Source of the DNA: Paramecium pentaurelia
Taxonomy: Eukaryota > Ciliophora > Oligohymenophorea > Peniculida > Parameciidae
NCBI GenBank assembly: GCA_905183005.1
Contig: CAJJDO010000161.1
Span: 124,001-188,000, forward strand
Length of the DNA stretch: 64,000 nt
Direction: 5' to 3'
Shown here: piece after piece, positions 26,169 through 38,138 of the stretch
How positions within the stretch are numbered: position 1 is the stretch's first letter
How the letters are laid out: every line of letters begins with the position of its first letter
Program-made: the position numbers and the translations under genes
The notes under the pieces: model-generated
Seen by the model: the letters and a program-made list of their open reading frames with translations, nothing else
Databases searched by the model: none
Told to the model about the DNA's origin: nothing

Positions 26169-28143
26169 ATGTACGAAATACAAGATCTAGACTAAAAATA
26201 AGGAAATACATATTAGAATGATTAATAATTTAAAAACCTTTAGTAACAAATAAATTACAATATGTAACTTATTACTATTATATTAAGACAACCAAAATTT
26301 TAATAGAATTCAGAATTGATATAATATGAGTAACCCCTCATTCTATAATTAGTATTAAATAAAATTGAGTCACTTGGAAAAACTATATCATAAGTATTAG
26401 CTATTGAGATGTTTAAATAATTTACTACCAAAACTAGAGGATGGAGTTCATATTTATTATAAAATGAAATTTCAGAGTAGAGAAGGAATTTTTTAAATTT
26501 ATAAGAGGATTGTTTAAAAAATGGTTTATAGGAAGAGTGGTAGGTAGCAAGAGAAGAATTCAAGAAGTTTTTAAAGATTTTAGAGGATTTACTTTAAAAT
26601 TAAGAGCACAAATAATTATTATAAAATATTCTATAACCTCCACCTGCATTATCTTTTATAATGATTCAACCAGACATGAAGTTCTTCAATGCATTAGAGA
26701 ATTATCATTATTAATCAAAAATAAATTTTCATAATTCTTTGTAGTTGGATAATACAGGATAAGATTTATTGGAAAAGATATAAACTTATAAGAATGAATT
26801 ATCAAAATTTCTTTATTTCAAATTCATTGAATAAGGAATTAGACATCTTGATTAACTTTTAAATTTTGTTTTGATTCATAAGATTTAAAATAATTAGTTT
26901 ACATTATAATTATTAAATGATTATATTAGATAATTGAGAACTGAGAATGATAAATAATAATTATTGAATGAGATTTAATTAATAATAATAGTCTTTCCTG
27001 AATTAGCTTAATATTTTTAAGAAATTTATAATATTATTAATGATGAATTGCTTTATTTTGATGGCAGGATAGAACTTAAAGAGTTATAATTTGAGATTGT
27101 AATGCTTATATATGATTATATCATAACCCCTACAAGAGTATTGAATAGAAAATTGTCTAATAAAACTATTTGTGTTATGCAACAATTAAATTGGATTTAT
27201 TAGACTGGATCAATTTAAACAAAGTAAAAATAATTAAAAGATTTGAAGAAATATATTAAATAAAATCATAGTTAATAATTATAACTTGATCTTGATTACC
27301 TTTCTGATCTATTTATTTCAACCAAATTGAAATTATTAATGAAAATGATTCAACAAATAAATGTTCTTTAAGATTCTGATATCAAATTTGAATATTTTAA
27401 TTTTCATGCATTTTCATTTTAAGATTAGGATATAATCTAATAATGTCTAAAATAAGAGGATGGTCATTTTTTAAATATTTACCATGAACCTTCAATTGAT
27501 GAATAATAAATAAATATCTAATAGGTTTTCTTTCAATTTAATCATGTTATTGAATTTGCAGCTCATTGTGAAATGGATCTTAATAAGAATGCTTAAAATA
27601 ATAGTTTAGAGTAATACTTTTCTTCATTATATTAGGGAACTAAAGAATAAGATAAAGGACTCAATATAATCTCTTGCAAATTAAATAACATCAACTAAAA
27701 CAATTACAAAATTATAAGCTTTACTGAATCAGATTTTTTGGTTTTAAAAATTAAATGGGAATACTTTTCCTGTTTTATATCAATATAACTAAGAAATTAA
27801 TGATATACAATTGAAAAAATAAGATATTATTGGTTATGAAGAGGTAGTTCCTAATTTATATTTATTATTATTGAATTTTGATTAGGAAAAGGATAAAGAT
27901 ATATTATTCTAAAAGAAAGTTAAAGAAATAACAGAGTTAATATCTGAAGATTATGCTGTTGATTTTAGTGATTTGATTAAAGAAATAGAATAATTTGATT
28001 AAAAAAATAAAACAGCATTTATAAAAAATGCTAAATAATATTATTATAAGGATTTCAAGGTACATCTCTTAAATTTAGTACAATATGGCACAAAATAGTT
28101 CTAAGAAGCAATAAACTATTTAATTTAATAAGTAGATCCATGA
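26169..28143 (+). CDS. Orphan helical protein, 650 aa
   Basis: The frame from the ATG at 26169 to TGA at 28141-28143 is open with a single 22-nt intron (27772-27793), and the spliced length is an exact multiple of three. The protein is Gln/Leu/Ile-rich and helical, with a central block (YDYIITPTRVLNRKLSN, about residue 310) that looks conserved. No signal peptide, membrane segment or known domain is visible. The downstream neighbour is a pseudogene-like stretch. Confidence 0.65.
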
Positions 28144-28342
28144 AAATTATAGTTTAAATTATATAAATTTATTTAATAATAATTATTTAATAAATCATTG
28201 TTATTAATAGGAATATGGAGGATTAGAATTTTTAATGTATTAATTATTTTGATTGAATTGATTGAACTATTTTATGTAATTTTATGTATTGAATTCAATA
28301 GTCTAAAACTGATTATTTTAAAAATTTAATTGTTTTTATTAA

Positions 28343-28730
28343 GGTATAAATGGTTAATTTGAGTCAGAGTATTAAGGCAATTAACCAACAAAGTTATTCT
28401 GTAAAACATTCTTGTTTAATCCTTAATTTAACTAATATTATGAAGGATTAAAGGATTTAGGGGGATTGTCTTACTTCATTTAATTATTACTATTTTCATA
28501 ATTAATAAATACGAATGCCATTGCCCTTAATTAATTTATGGTTTTATTGCCATTTTGATTTATTAGTTTGGAACAATTTGATTTTAAAAAGTAATTTAAG
28601 GTTTTTAATTTTAATACATTTCAGGATTCATTGGATCAAAATCCATATTTTTGAGTTATTAACGAGAAAAACTCAAAAGAATTTCACTCTTCTGACAATT
28701 ATTATCATTTTCTAAAGATTTGTCCATAAA
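28343..28730 (+). pseudogene. Gene fragment with in-frame TGA codons
   Basis: From about 28345 the plus strand reads GINGQFESEYQGN, then LFNPQFNQYYEGLKDLGG, with typical coding composition. The same frame continues through a TGA near 28555, a further coding-like block (SLEQFDFKKQ), a possible 24-nt intron and a second TGA near 28652, then to SSDNYYHFLKICP. There is no ATG at the start. Two in-frame stops and no start suggest a decayed gene copy rather than an active gene. The family is unknown to me. Confidence 0.45.
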
Positions 28731-29638
28731 AAATGATTAACAAAATAAATAAAAATATTATTATATTATAATTTGGATACGAAATAAATATATAAGTATT
28801 AAGTCAATTTATTAAATAAATAGATAATTAAATTAAAAATAGGTACCCCAATTCAAGATAAATTATTTTTAAAGTAAGTTGTGAGTTGAGAAATTTAAAT
28901 TTTTGATTAAGAAATATTTATGTGAAAATAATATTCTATTCGAAAACAACCATGTAATTTATACCAAACTTATCAAATAAATTCATTTCCAATTTCGATA
29001 TAGTATTTTATTCATGTTTGTTTAATATATAAGAAATTCTTACATGGATTAGTGTATATATAAACAAAACCTTTATTTAATGGTGTTTTTAATCATTGTA
29101 CTATACACCTGATAAAGAGAGTACCCTATTTATTATATAAATTTTTACAATAGAAAACAGGCTATAAAAATTATGATATGATCTCTTTGAGAATTAGAAA
29201 TAAATTATTTATAAATATTTATAATATAATTTATATTTAAATTTTAGAGGATTACCCATTTTTAAAATTACTTTTGATAATAGATAAATTGAAATTAGTT
29301 TAAAGAATATGAATTTCTATTAAGTATTAATTTTCTGAAGAATTAAGACTTAAATATGTAATTATAAGAATACATTTATTTTTATTTGATTAATTTTATT
29401 AATAAACATATAAATTATATTCACAATATATTTTAGAAATAATGAATAAGTTTATTAAAAATAGCAGTCCCAACTGAATAATTATCAATAATAAAATTTA
29501 AGATAACAAATAGATAAATTTATTCTTGTTTATATTTTACAAAATATTATAATAAGTTGTTCTTCATTATATATAAAAAATGGAATAATTGATTCTATTA
29601 ATTTTATGTTTAGATGAATATATTTTAAATAAATATTA
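28731..29638. other. AT-rich intergenic stretch, nothing recognised
   Basis: About 0.9 kb. Around 28970-29130 one short plus-strand block has hydrophobic coding-like content, but it is interrupted and has no partner. It may belong to the same decayed gene as 28343-28730. Confidence 0.4.
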
Positions 29639-30378
29639 ATGTAAGCATAAATTTCTGGCGATTTAGAAGCTTAAATAAGGATCGCCAATGAGTAGATATC
29701 TATAGAATAACCACTTATGGAGTAGGAGACAGAGGATAGAAATAAGGAATAGGAGGAGGAGTTGACTGAGGAACAGAAGGAAAGAAGAAGAAAAATATTG
29801 GAAGTTCAATTGGCTAATAAAAGATTATTATATAGTATTCATAATAAGGATATGGAAATCTTTAGAGTGAAGAAAGAAATTGAGGATCAAAAATAATTAT
29901 TAGCTGAGCTTTAATAGTAAGAGTAAGAAATTGTTAATGATTCTTATTTATCTCACAGAGCATTGGTTTCATATGATACTTATTTAAGAGGAACACTTAG
30001 GGAGTAGGATAGAAAAATATATGAATTAGAATTAAATAATGCAGATATAAGTGAAATATCTGCCAGAATTGAAAAAATAAATAAAGAATATGAAAGAAAT
30101 ATTTAACCTCTTGTTGTTGGAGATTTTAAAACTTAAATAGATGCAGATATTAAGAGTTCAAAAAATTAAATTGATGCATTGAGAAATTAATTTAAAGAGA
30201 TTGTAGATGATATTGTGAAATTACATGAAAAACATCTTGATAATATAGACATGTATTCAACTTTATAGAGATAATTATAAGTAATATTATTATATATATC
30301 TAAAAGGAATAATTATTAGCAAATGAATAATTAGATTATGAATTAAGTCAATTAAAAAAGAGCAAGGAGTAAAGTTGA
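29639..30378 (+). CDS. Coiled-coil protein, 237 aa
   Basis: The frame opens MQAQISGDLEAQ at 29639 and, after a 26-nt intron (30281-30306), ends at TGA 30376-30378. The sequence is Glu/Lys/Gln-rich heptad-like helix nearly throughout, with a conserved-looking centre (SYLSHRALVSYDTYLRGTLR). It resembles small ciliary or cytoskeletal coiled-coil proteins, but I cannot assign a family. Other ATGs nearby lie in frames that hit TGA quickly. Confidence 0.6.
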
Positions 30379-30467
30379 TTCATAATTTATATATTTATTC
30401 ATTAATATATCATTTATATAATATATATAAGTTATATTATGATTATAAGATGATTATTTTAATTGTA

Positions 30468-32250
30468 TCATTATAATTTGCCTAATTTTTACCACATATT
30501 ATGATTATCTGAATAATTAGGAACAGAAAAGACAATCTACTTTTTAGTAATTGGAAATATTTGATCTAGAGTCAATGAAAAAGCATCATCAAGCATTCTA
30601 GGAATTAGTTTTTATAATAATGGACTAGATTCTTCTAAACATGGATTAGAATTAATTTCAATAAGCCAAACTTTAAAATCATCATCTATCATAAAATCTA
30701 ATCCAAATATCTCAAAACAGTATCTTCTTCCAAGAACATTGATTTTCTTTCTAACTGATTAAAATGCTTTCAAAGATATTTGTTTAATATTTTCTACTAT
30801 CTAAATTATAATATAATTTGATAACCTATTTATAGAAATCTCCTTTATTCTTAAAATATGTAGCTGCTTAATCAAATGATAATTGATTTCCATCTTCTAA
30901 TTTACCATAATTTGGACTATATTTTTATATTGCATTATTAGTCAAATGTACATATTAATTTAATACATTTTTAGTTGTGTATTCTTCAGATGCCATTCTG
31001 ATATATCCTTACTCAAAAAAAAAGAATTCAAGATCTTAATTTAACAATCCCCAAACTCTGATATCAAATTTGCGATTATTAATTAATAATGGTTTTTCTA
31101 AATATTTTTAGATAACAAATTATTTTGATTTAATAATTTAACCATCTTTCATTTATTATTTACCAGAAATATATTAATCTAGTAAATGAGTCATTTAATC
31201 CAAATCTTTAATTACATGTATACCTCTACCACGATTATATTGAGTTGGTTTTAATATCCAAAGATATTCATGTCCATAAAATGTACTTGGAATTTTAGAT
31301 TTGTTGATTTATATAATCTTATCGGTAATCTACATGTAAGTATTAAGTTAACGTCTGATAATATAAAATTTATTCTATGAATCATGCAATTTAATAGATT
31401 AAGGAGCATTATTTTCATAATATTAAAGGAATTATAATAACCATATATCTGCCTTTTCGGTAGTGAAATCTAAAACAAAGGTAAGAGGAACAAAACTCAA
31501 AATATCTAATTGATTTTCCTATTTAAGTTAGGGTATACTTCACAATATTGTTAGAGATTTCTAAAAAGATTACTCTTTTATGATATCTCTGAATGAAATT
31601 CAAAATGGTTGACTGCCTATTTGATTTTATTGCTTTATAACAATCTATCATACTGGTAACCTTTTTATGTCTATTACCACCTAAAATTTATTAATGAATC
31701 ATTCTTATTGTTTGTTGATATCCATTCATTACGTTTCGAAAGAACTCTTTGTACTACTTGATGATTGTTACCAGTTCCTAAGAAGTAGATATAATTATTT
31801 TTTAATAAGGTTGGCAATGGTACAACTTTGTTTTGGTCATTACTTCTTACATCTTTTCCAAGTATAACTGATTAGGTTAGTTTTGGTTAATCTTTTAGTT
31901 TAATATACTTAGATGCTAAGGCAATTGCTAATTATTTTGGATTATTTAAATGAGGCAAGGCAGACATTTAATTTTAAATGAATCTTGTAAATCTAGCTGT
32001 ATCAATCTGTTAAACATCCTTCACTTTTACTTAGGGTAGATTCATCTTTATATATAATAATAATAATTAATCATGTAAACTTCTTCCATGGATTTTCGAA
32101 GAATGAGTCTTTGATAAAATTATCATAACTTTATCCATTCCATTAGAATTTCTCTTCCCATTTTTTATTTTTCTTATCTCTCTTCTGATTTTAAGTAAAC
32201 ATTTCTTCATTTTTACGAGTATATTCTTTTAAAAAAGGAAATTTATCCAT
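30468..32250 (-). CDS. Tubulin-tyrosine-ligase-like (TTLL) glutamylase/glycylase
   Basis: The minus-strand gene has an ATP-grasp core. ADIWLLQFLQYYENNAP and WILKPTQYNRGRGIHVI contain the nucleotide-binding Lys and Gly-rich loop. FVIQKYLEKPLLINNRKFDI and RVWGL follow, then YVHLTNNAIQKYSPNYG. FGLDFMIDDDFKVWLIEIN and SNPCLEESS give the metal-binding Glu/Asn. These are the TTLL motifs in order. Two introns are firm: 20 nt at 31519-31538 and 25 nt at 30801-30825; one more must exist because the length is not a multiple of three. TTLL enzymes add Glu or Gly to tubulin tails in cilia and cortex; which activity this one has cannot be told. The assigned start (MDKFPFLKEY) lies only 18 bp downstream of the previous gene's stop. 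Confidence 0.85.
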
Positions 32251-32268
32251 AATTAATAAAAGTAATCA

Positions 32269-35127
32269 TCATTTGAAACCAGGGAGAACCGTCGGCTTAC
32301 TCAATTTTAACAACCTTCTCTTATTTAGGTACTTCATAGACACGAAACCTAGTCTCAAATAAAATCTAAATATATACAAACAAATTATATACCTCATCAA
32401 ATGATTACAATCTCTACCACATCTCTTATGAAATGTTTACATTCTATTAATAAATCTTTTGAATTCATTCAAATTTAATTAACCATTCTTGCTTAATTAA
32501 ATAATCATTTATGCTATATCTGGATTCTTATTAAGATTACCAAACATTGTTTCGAGAATTTTATCATTTATTTCTTAAGCTAATTCATATCCTGGTATTC
32601 TATTGATTGCCTTTTATATGATCTCTTATTCATTCTATTCTGGTATTTCATTTGCTATTTAATCATAAAATAATTATTCTTCTTTCTGTTTATCATCTTA
32701 CTCTTATTAAACTTTATTTAAAACTAGATCATCTTTTGTTTTATTTCTAGGAGTATAATATTCACGAGGAGATATAGTTTATGATTAAGTACCTGTTGTA
32801 GTATACATTCTTCTATGTTATTGATTCAAATGTTTTTCCTCTTATTATTCATAGATTTTCTATTTCAATGATTTTCCTTTTGATATATTTTTTTGATCTA
32901 ATTATAGACTATTTTATGTTTAGGATGTATATAATTCTTATTCAAGTTTCAGAGCAACCATTTTTTTTTGACGTATTGAAGGTGATGGAGAGGGGAATAT
33001 ATTTGTTTAATGAGATGATTATTGGTTTCGAGGAGATGGTAGATTGGAATTGGTATTTGATGATTGCATAGGAGAATTAAGATTACCTATTCCCATAGTT
33101 CCAGCAGAATTGAAATTGAAGGTACTGCTTGTAGTAAGTTATTGTTATGAATTGATTTTAATATTTGAGTTTTAGAATTTTAAAGTTTCATTTTATTCAT
33201 TCTATTCTATTTCTTATAATAAATTTTATTATTAATCTATCTTAAATATATTTGAAATCATTGTTAAATCTGTCTATTAATATTGATCTTTAGTTTCCTT
33301 TTTATCCTTTTAATCTAATTTAATAGAACTTTATCTATTCATATTTATATTTTAAGATGATTTTGCTTTTGATAAAGGATAATGTGGTGTCAATTAATTA
33401 GGAGAAGTATTTATTATCTTAAGACCATCCATTTTATTTACTTATTATTCAATTCTTTTATAATTACTATTAGTAGTAGAATTATTTTTATTGTTTATTA
33501 TTTATTGTTAATGTTATGATTATTCAGTTGGCAAACTAACTTTGATTGCAGGTTTATCATTATTAGATTCAATTTCGAATGAAGTTTAGAGTAAATTCTT
33601 ACTAAGAATATTTTATTTAAATTTAATTTCTAAGTTTCTCATTGATGATAATGGATCAATATTATTTGATATTTAACTATTGTCCATATTATCATTCTAT
33701 AATAAATCATTTTCTTCAATATCCTTTATCAAATCAGCTAATTCATGAATTTAAGAACTTGCCTTCTATTCTAATATAAATTACATTTGAGTTAATCTTC
33801 TTGTTTAATTGTTCCCATCCAAAGCATTTACTAATTTAACTAATCTTTCCATTTATTAAGTTTTCTTTTAAATATTGAAATTATCTTTTGGACTTAAATA
33901 TATTTATTGTTTTGATGATTATTATTGAGATTAATCTCTACTTGTAGTTCTAGGATTACCTGATATTGCATTTATTATTATTTCATCATTACTGCTAGAT
34001 GATAGATATCCTCTTTCTCTATCACTATTCTTATTAATTAATTTTGAATATTCCTTATATATATTATCTAATTTTTATTTGAATTCAGATTTTTCACCTT
34101 CTAATTATGAGAGTTATGCTTACATTATTTTGAATTATCTATCTTTTTATTCATTAAATACTTGAAGTTCTAATAATTAATTATCCTTTTTTGAAATATC
34201 ATTTTGTGCTGATTCTAATTTATTTTTCAATATCAAAATTTCATTTACATATTATGAACATCTACAATCTTCTTTATTATTATTATTTACTTTTTTCTTT
34301 ATTTTACTTTTCATCTCATTTATCATTTATTATTACTTTTCTTTCTCTTAATATCTTTACTTATATCGATTGATTATAGCAATTGCTGTTTATTATTATA
34401 TATGATGAATGTGTTATAAAAGGAATTATACACTATTATCATAATTTTGAATTCCCATATTGTCTGTATTGACTGACTTCAGTATTTATTCCAAATTTAA
34501 CCTTTTAAATTGAATATCTGATATAACTATATCTAATTCTTCTGGCTTTCCTTAAAATTCAATATCTAATTATTTTTTATTAGCCAAAGCTTCACTTAAC
34601 ATAGATATAGTATCATTTGTAAATTCTAACCACTCTCTCATTTCTTCTTCTCTCCTCAAAATATCACTTGATGCTTTCTAACAATTTTAATAATAGTCAA
34701 TAATAGTGCTAGTACCTACATCTTAATAGGTTCTTAAATTTTTAGTTCCTTAACCTCTACATTTATAATCACTCCAAGGTATTTGTTGATAATTTTTTAT
34801 ATATTATGGAGTACCTAATTAATCAATGATGTTGACACTTCCTAATTAGAGTTCATTAATAAAATCTGGAAGTTAGGGTGTCAATAGAATAGATTTTGGT
34901 TCAGGATGAGGTTTAATTTAAGATTAAGCCTATTCTAACATTTCTCTTATTAGATTAAACAATTTATCCATGACATTTCCAATTTCAACACTTATTTAAC
35001 TCTATACAATTAAGACACATTCAGAGAAAACCTCATAGCATTCAACATCAAGTTTAGAATTGTTTATTTTACTCTTTTTTTAGAGATGTTCAACAAAACT
35101 TTATAATCTCTTTATTTACTCTTCCAT
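32269..35127 (-). CDS. Large Gln/Asn-rich coiled-coil protein
   Basis: The frame starts MEEQIKRLQSFVEHL at 35127 and covers about 900 residues with short introns. The first 220 residues are mixed helical; then come coiled coil, Ser/Asn/Gln-rich low-complexity and a C-terminal region (INRIPGYELAQEINDKIL) ending HKRCGRDCNHLMR. With a 27-nt final intron (about 32365-32391) the protein ends FYLRLGF...VLPGFK at TGA 32271-32269. A different frame over the same last 110 bp is also open with better codon usage, so the exact end is uncertain. No family recognised; a cytoskeletal role is only a guess. Confidence 0.55.
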
Positions 35128-35194
35128 TTTTTTAATTTTATATAAAGAAGGTTGAAATAATAAAATAAAAATCATATAACTATATAAACATCAA

Positions 35195-35479
35195 TCAGGT
35201 ATCACCTATTTCATTTTCAAGAGATCTCATAATTCTCTAATGTAAACTATTAATAGAACTAAGCATATGTTATTCAAATTTCAATAGAAACAAGAGATCT
35301 TTAGTCATTTATTGTTTGATATTATTTTATGATTATATGGAGGTTTACATTTGTTTAAGTTTTTCTTTATTGTTTTTCTTATCACTTTTAGAATAAGTTA
35401 TATTTGATTTATTCTATTGGAATCCATCTAATTCAATAACATCATCATCGAAATTGATAGAGATCTCACTAACAGACAT
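35195..35479 (-). CDS. Small protein, 94 aa, helical C-terminus
   Basis: ATG at 35479-35477 (MSVSEISINFDDD) to TGA at 35197-35195, no intron. The N-terminal half is acidic then Lys/Gln-rich; the C-terminal 35 residues (LLFLLKFEQHMLSSINSLHQ) form an amphipathic helix. It sits between the coiled-coil gene and dynein light intermediate chain on the same strand. No family recognised. Confidence 0.5.
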
Positions 35480-35504
35480 TTAAAATAATGATATTGATGA
35501 ATAT

Positions 35505-36658
35505 GGTATTATTTAGGTTTATAGAATATGGGGATGTAATCACTTTTTAGATGGTAATATCCTCTATAATCTCTATTAATCTTATTAATTGAACAAAGGA
35601 GTCAATCGAGTTGCTGAAGCTGAAGGTTATACTTCTGTCACTGTTCTTTACTTCATTCTCTCTTGTAATTATTGTTGAGCTTATTAGATTGGATCAACTT
35701 ATGCCTAAGAAAATTTTAATATATATACATCATTTCTGCCAGTTAGAATTTTATCATAGAAATTTCTTAGTTGCTAACTCTATTATGATCCTCTGGCAGA
35801 TAATGGTTAATCAGTAGGTGGTGGTGGTTATTAAGCAGCTGGTTATTCCACTTATCTTTAAATTGGTAGTATGGGTCTAGTTACAGGTGCTTAAGATGAT
35901 TTCTCCTTTAATTTAGTGAAGAATTCTTAATCATCCTCAACTGTCAATTCCTCTTTAACTAAATTCTATTATAATATTATTAATATGAGACTTTACTTTT
36001 TTTAATTATACTACTGGTACACTCTCTTCATATTTAATTACACTATTGGCTAATTTAGTGAAAGTACTCTTTATTATATTAATGTCATCTTGACCCAAGG
36101 GAATAAAGAGACTTTCAAAATCTGATAAATTTTTGTGTTATGATGTTTCAAATGGCATATTATACAAACGATGTAACACATATTCGTACATTACCTTAAT
36201 GTTGATCTTTTGCTTCACAGAAGTAAAAAGCAAAGTTGCACCATCTTATTATAAGTATGTTAACTCTTACAATTCACACAAAATTAACGTAAACAAAATT
36301 AAATGATTTCTGCTTTCTAATCCCAATCCTTTCCTTTGTCATCTCTTTCTAAAATGTCTGATTTATTCACCATAACCATCAATGGTATTCCCAAATTTGT
36401 CTTCAATAAACCTTCATGTACTTAACCTCCATCCATTTATGACATATATTACATCACTTTTATTATATCAAACATATATACCATTTGATTTCATCTCTTC
36501 CAATTCATTTAGACTTAATCTTAAATCAGCCATCATATCCTATAATACACTAATCCATCTATCTAAGTCTTCCATGAACGTCCAAGGCTCTTACATGTCC
36601 AATGCTATTACAACAAAAGTATTTTTGATATTTTTGTGATTCAAAATCTGAGGTAACA
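35505..36658 (-). other. Duplicate of the dynein light intermediate chain 3' part (assembly overlap)
   Basis: These 1,154 bp match 36660-37813 at a constant offset of 1,155 and end at the N at 36659. They contain the C-terminal two thirds of the dynein gene (stop at 35540-35542) without its start. I see no differences between the copies, including in introns and intergenic sequence, which argues for an unmerged contig overlap rather than a real second copy. Confidence 0.8.
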
Positions 36659-36659
36659 N
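36659..36659. other. Single-N assembly joint
   Basis: The N separates two copies of the same 1,154-bp sequence. Confidence 0.85.
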
Positions 36660-36694
36660 GGTATTATTTAGGTTTATAGAATATGGGGATGTAA

Positions 36695-38128
36695 TCACTT
36701 TTTAGATGGTAATATCCTCTATAATCTCTATTAATCTTATTAATTGAACAAAGGAGTCAATCGAGTTGCTGAAGCTGAAGGTTATACTTCTGTCACTGTT
36801 CTTTACTTCATTCTCTCTTGTAATTATTGTTGAGCTTATTAGATTGGATCAACTTATGCCTAAGAAAATTTTAATATATATACATCATTTCTGCCAGTTA
36901 GAATTTTATCATAGAAATTTCTTAGTTGCTAACTCTATTATGATCCTCTGGCAGATAATGGTTAATCAGTAGGTGGTGGTGGTTATTAAGCAGCTGGTTA
37001 TTCCACTTATCTTTAAATTGGTAGTATGGGTCTAGTTACAGGTGCTTAAGATGATTTCTCCTTTAATTTAGTGAAGAATTCTTAATCATCCTCAACTGTC
37101 AATTCCTCTTTAACTAAATTCTATTATAATATTATTAATATGAGACTTTACTTTTTTTAATTATACTACTGGTACACTCTCTTCATATTTAATTACACTA
37201 TTGGCTAATTTAGTGAAAGTACTCTTTATTATATTAATGTCATCTTGACCCAAGGGAATAAAGAGACTTTCAAAATCTGATAAATTTTTGTGTTATGATG
37301 TTTCAAATGGCATATTATACAAACGATGTAACACATATTCGTACATTACCTTAATGTTGATCTTTTGCTTCACAGAAGTAAAAAGCAAAGTTGCACCATC
37401 TTATTATAAGTATGTTAACTCTTACAATTCACACAAAATTAACGTAAACAAAATTAAATGATTTCTGCTTTCTAATCCCAATCCTTTCCTTTGTCATCTC
37501 TTTCTAAAATGTCTGATTTATTCACCATAACCATCAATGGTATTCCCAAATTTGTCTTCAATAAACCTTCATGTACTTAACCTCCATCCATTTATGACAT
37601 ATATTACATCACTTTTATTATATCAAACATATATACCATTTGATTTCATCTCTTCCAATTCATTTAGACTTAATCTTAAATCAGCCATCATATCCTATAA
37701 TACACTAATCCATCTATCTAAGTCTTCCATGAACGTCCAAGGCTCTTACATGTCCAATGCTATTACAACAAAAGTATTTTTGATATTTTTGTGATTCAAA
37801 ATCTGAGGTAACAAATACTTCTGCCCCTCTTCTTCTAAAATATACACATTCAGACGAGCATTCGTGTTGTAATCAGGGTCTCGAAGATCTATCAAATTTA
37901 AGTAGGCATAATCCACTATTGGTGTAATGCCTTTTTGTCGAATAGCATCTACAAAATACTATGAATCAATATACTCTTAAGAGTCTTTGTAATTTCAGCC
38001 AAAGAATCAAGTAAACTTCTTTTTCCACTACACTTTCTTCCTAATATTAACAAATTCTTATTTATAAAACCTCCCTATCTACTTTTCTCAAATAATAGTT
38101 AATTCCAAACATTCTCTTTTTTACTCAT
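36695..38128 (-). CDS. Cytoplasmic dynein light intermediate chain
   Basis: Four introns (26 nt 37949-37974, 25 nt 37612-37636, 26 nt 37400-37425, 31 nt 37121-37151) give 441 residues. The Ras-like domain begins ENVWNQLLFEKS and NLLILGRKCSGKRSLL, a P-loop of the GxxxxGK(R/T)S type. Family blocks follow: VIALDMQEPWTFMEDLDRW, NLGIPLMVMVNKSD, and FCVNYGATLLFTSVKQKIN, which is formed across the third intron. The C-terminus is Pro/Gln-rich (QQPPPPTDQPLSARGS) and holds the adaptor-binding region in animal homologues. The subunit links dynein heavy chain to cargo adaptors. The start codon is 10 bp from that of the divergent gene at 38139. I cannot decide between the dynein-1 and dynein-2 type. Confidence 0.88.
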
Positions 38129-38138
38129 TAATTTTAAT

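Noticed and set aside
35611..37794. Four plus-strand ORFs, each appearing twice (35611, 36382, 36766, 37537)
   Set aside because: They are antisense shadows of the dynein light intermediate chain. They appear twice only because of the assembly overlap.
35505..37813. True tandem duplication of the dynein gene
   Set aside because: The copies look identical even in introns and intergenic DNA and are joined by one N; the first copy lacks its start codon. An assembly overlap explains this better.
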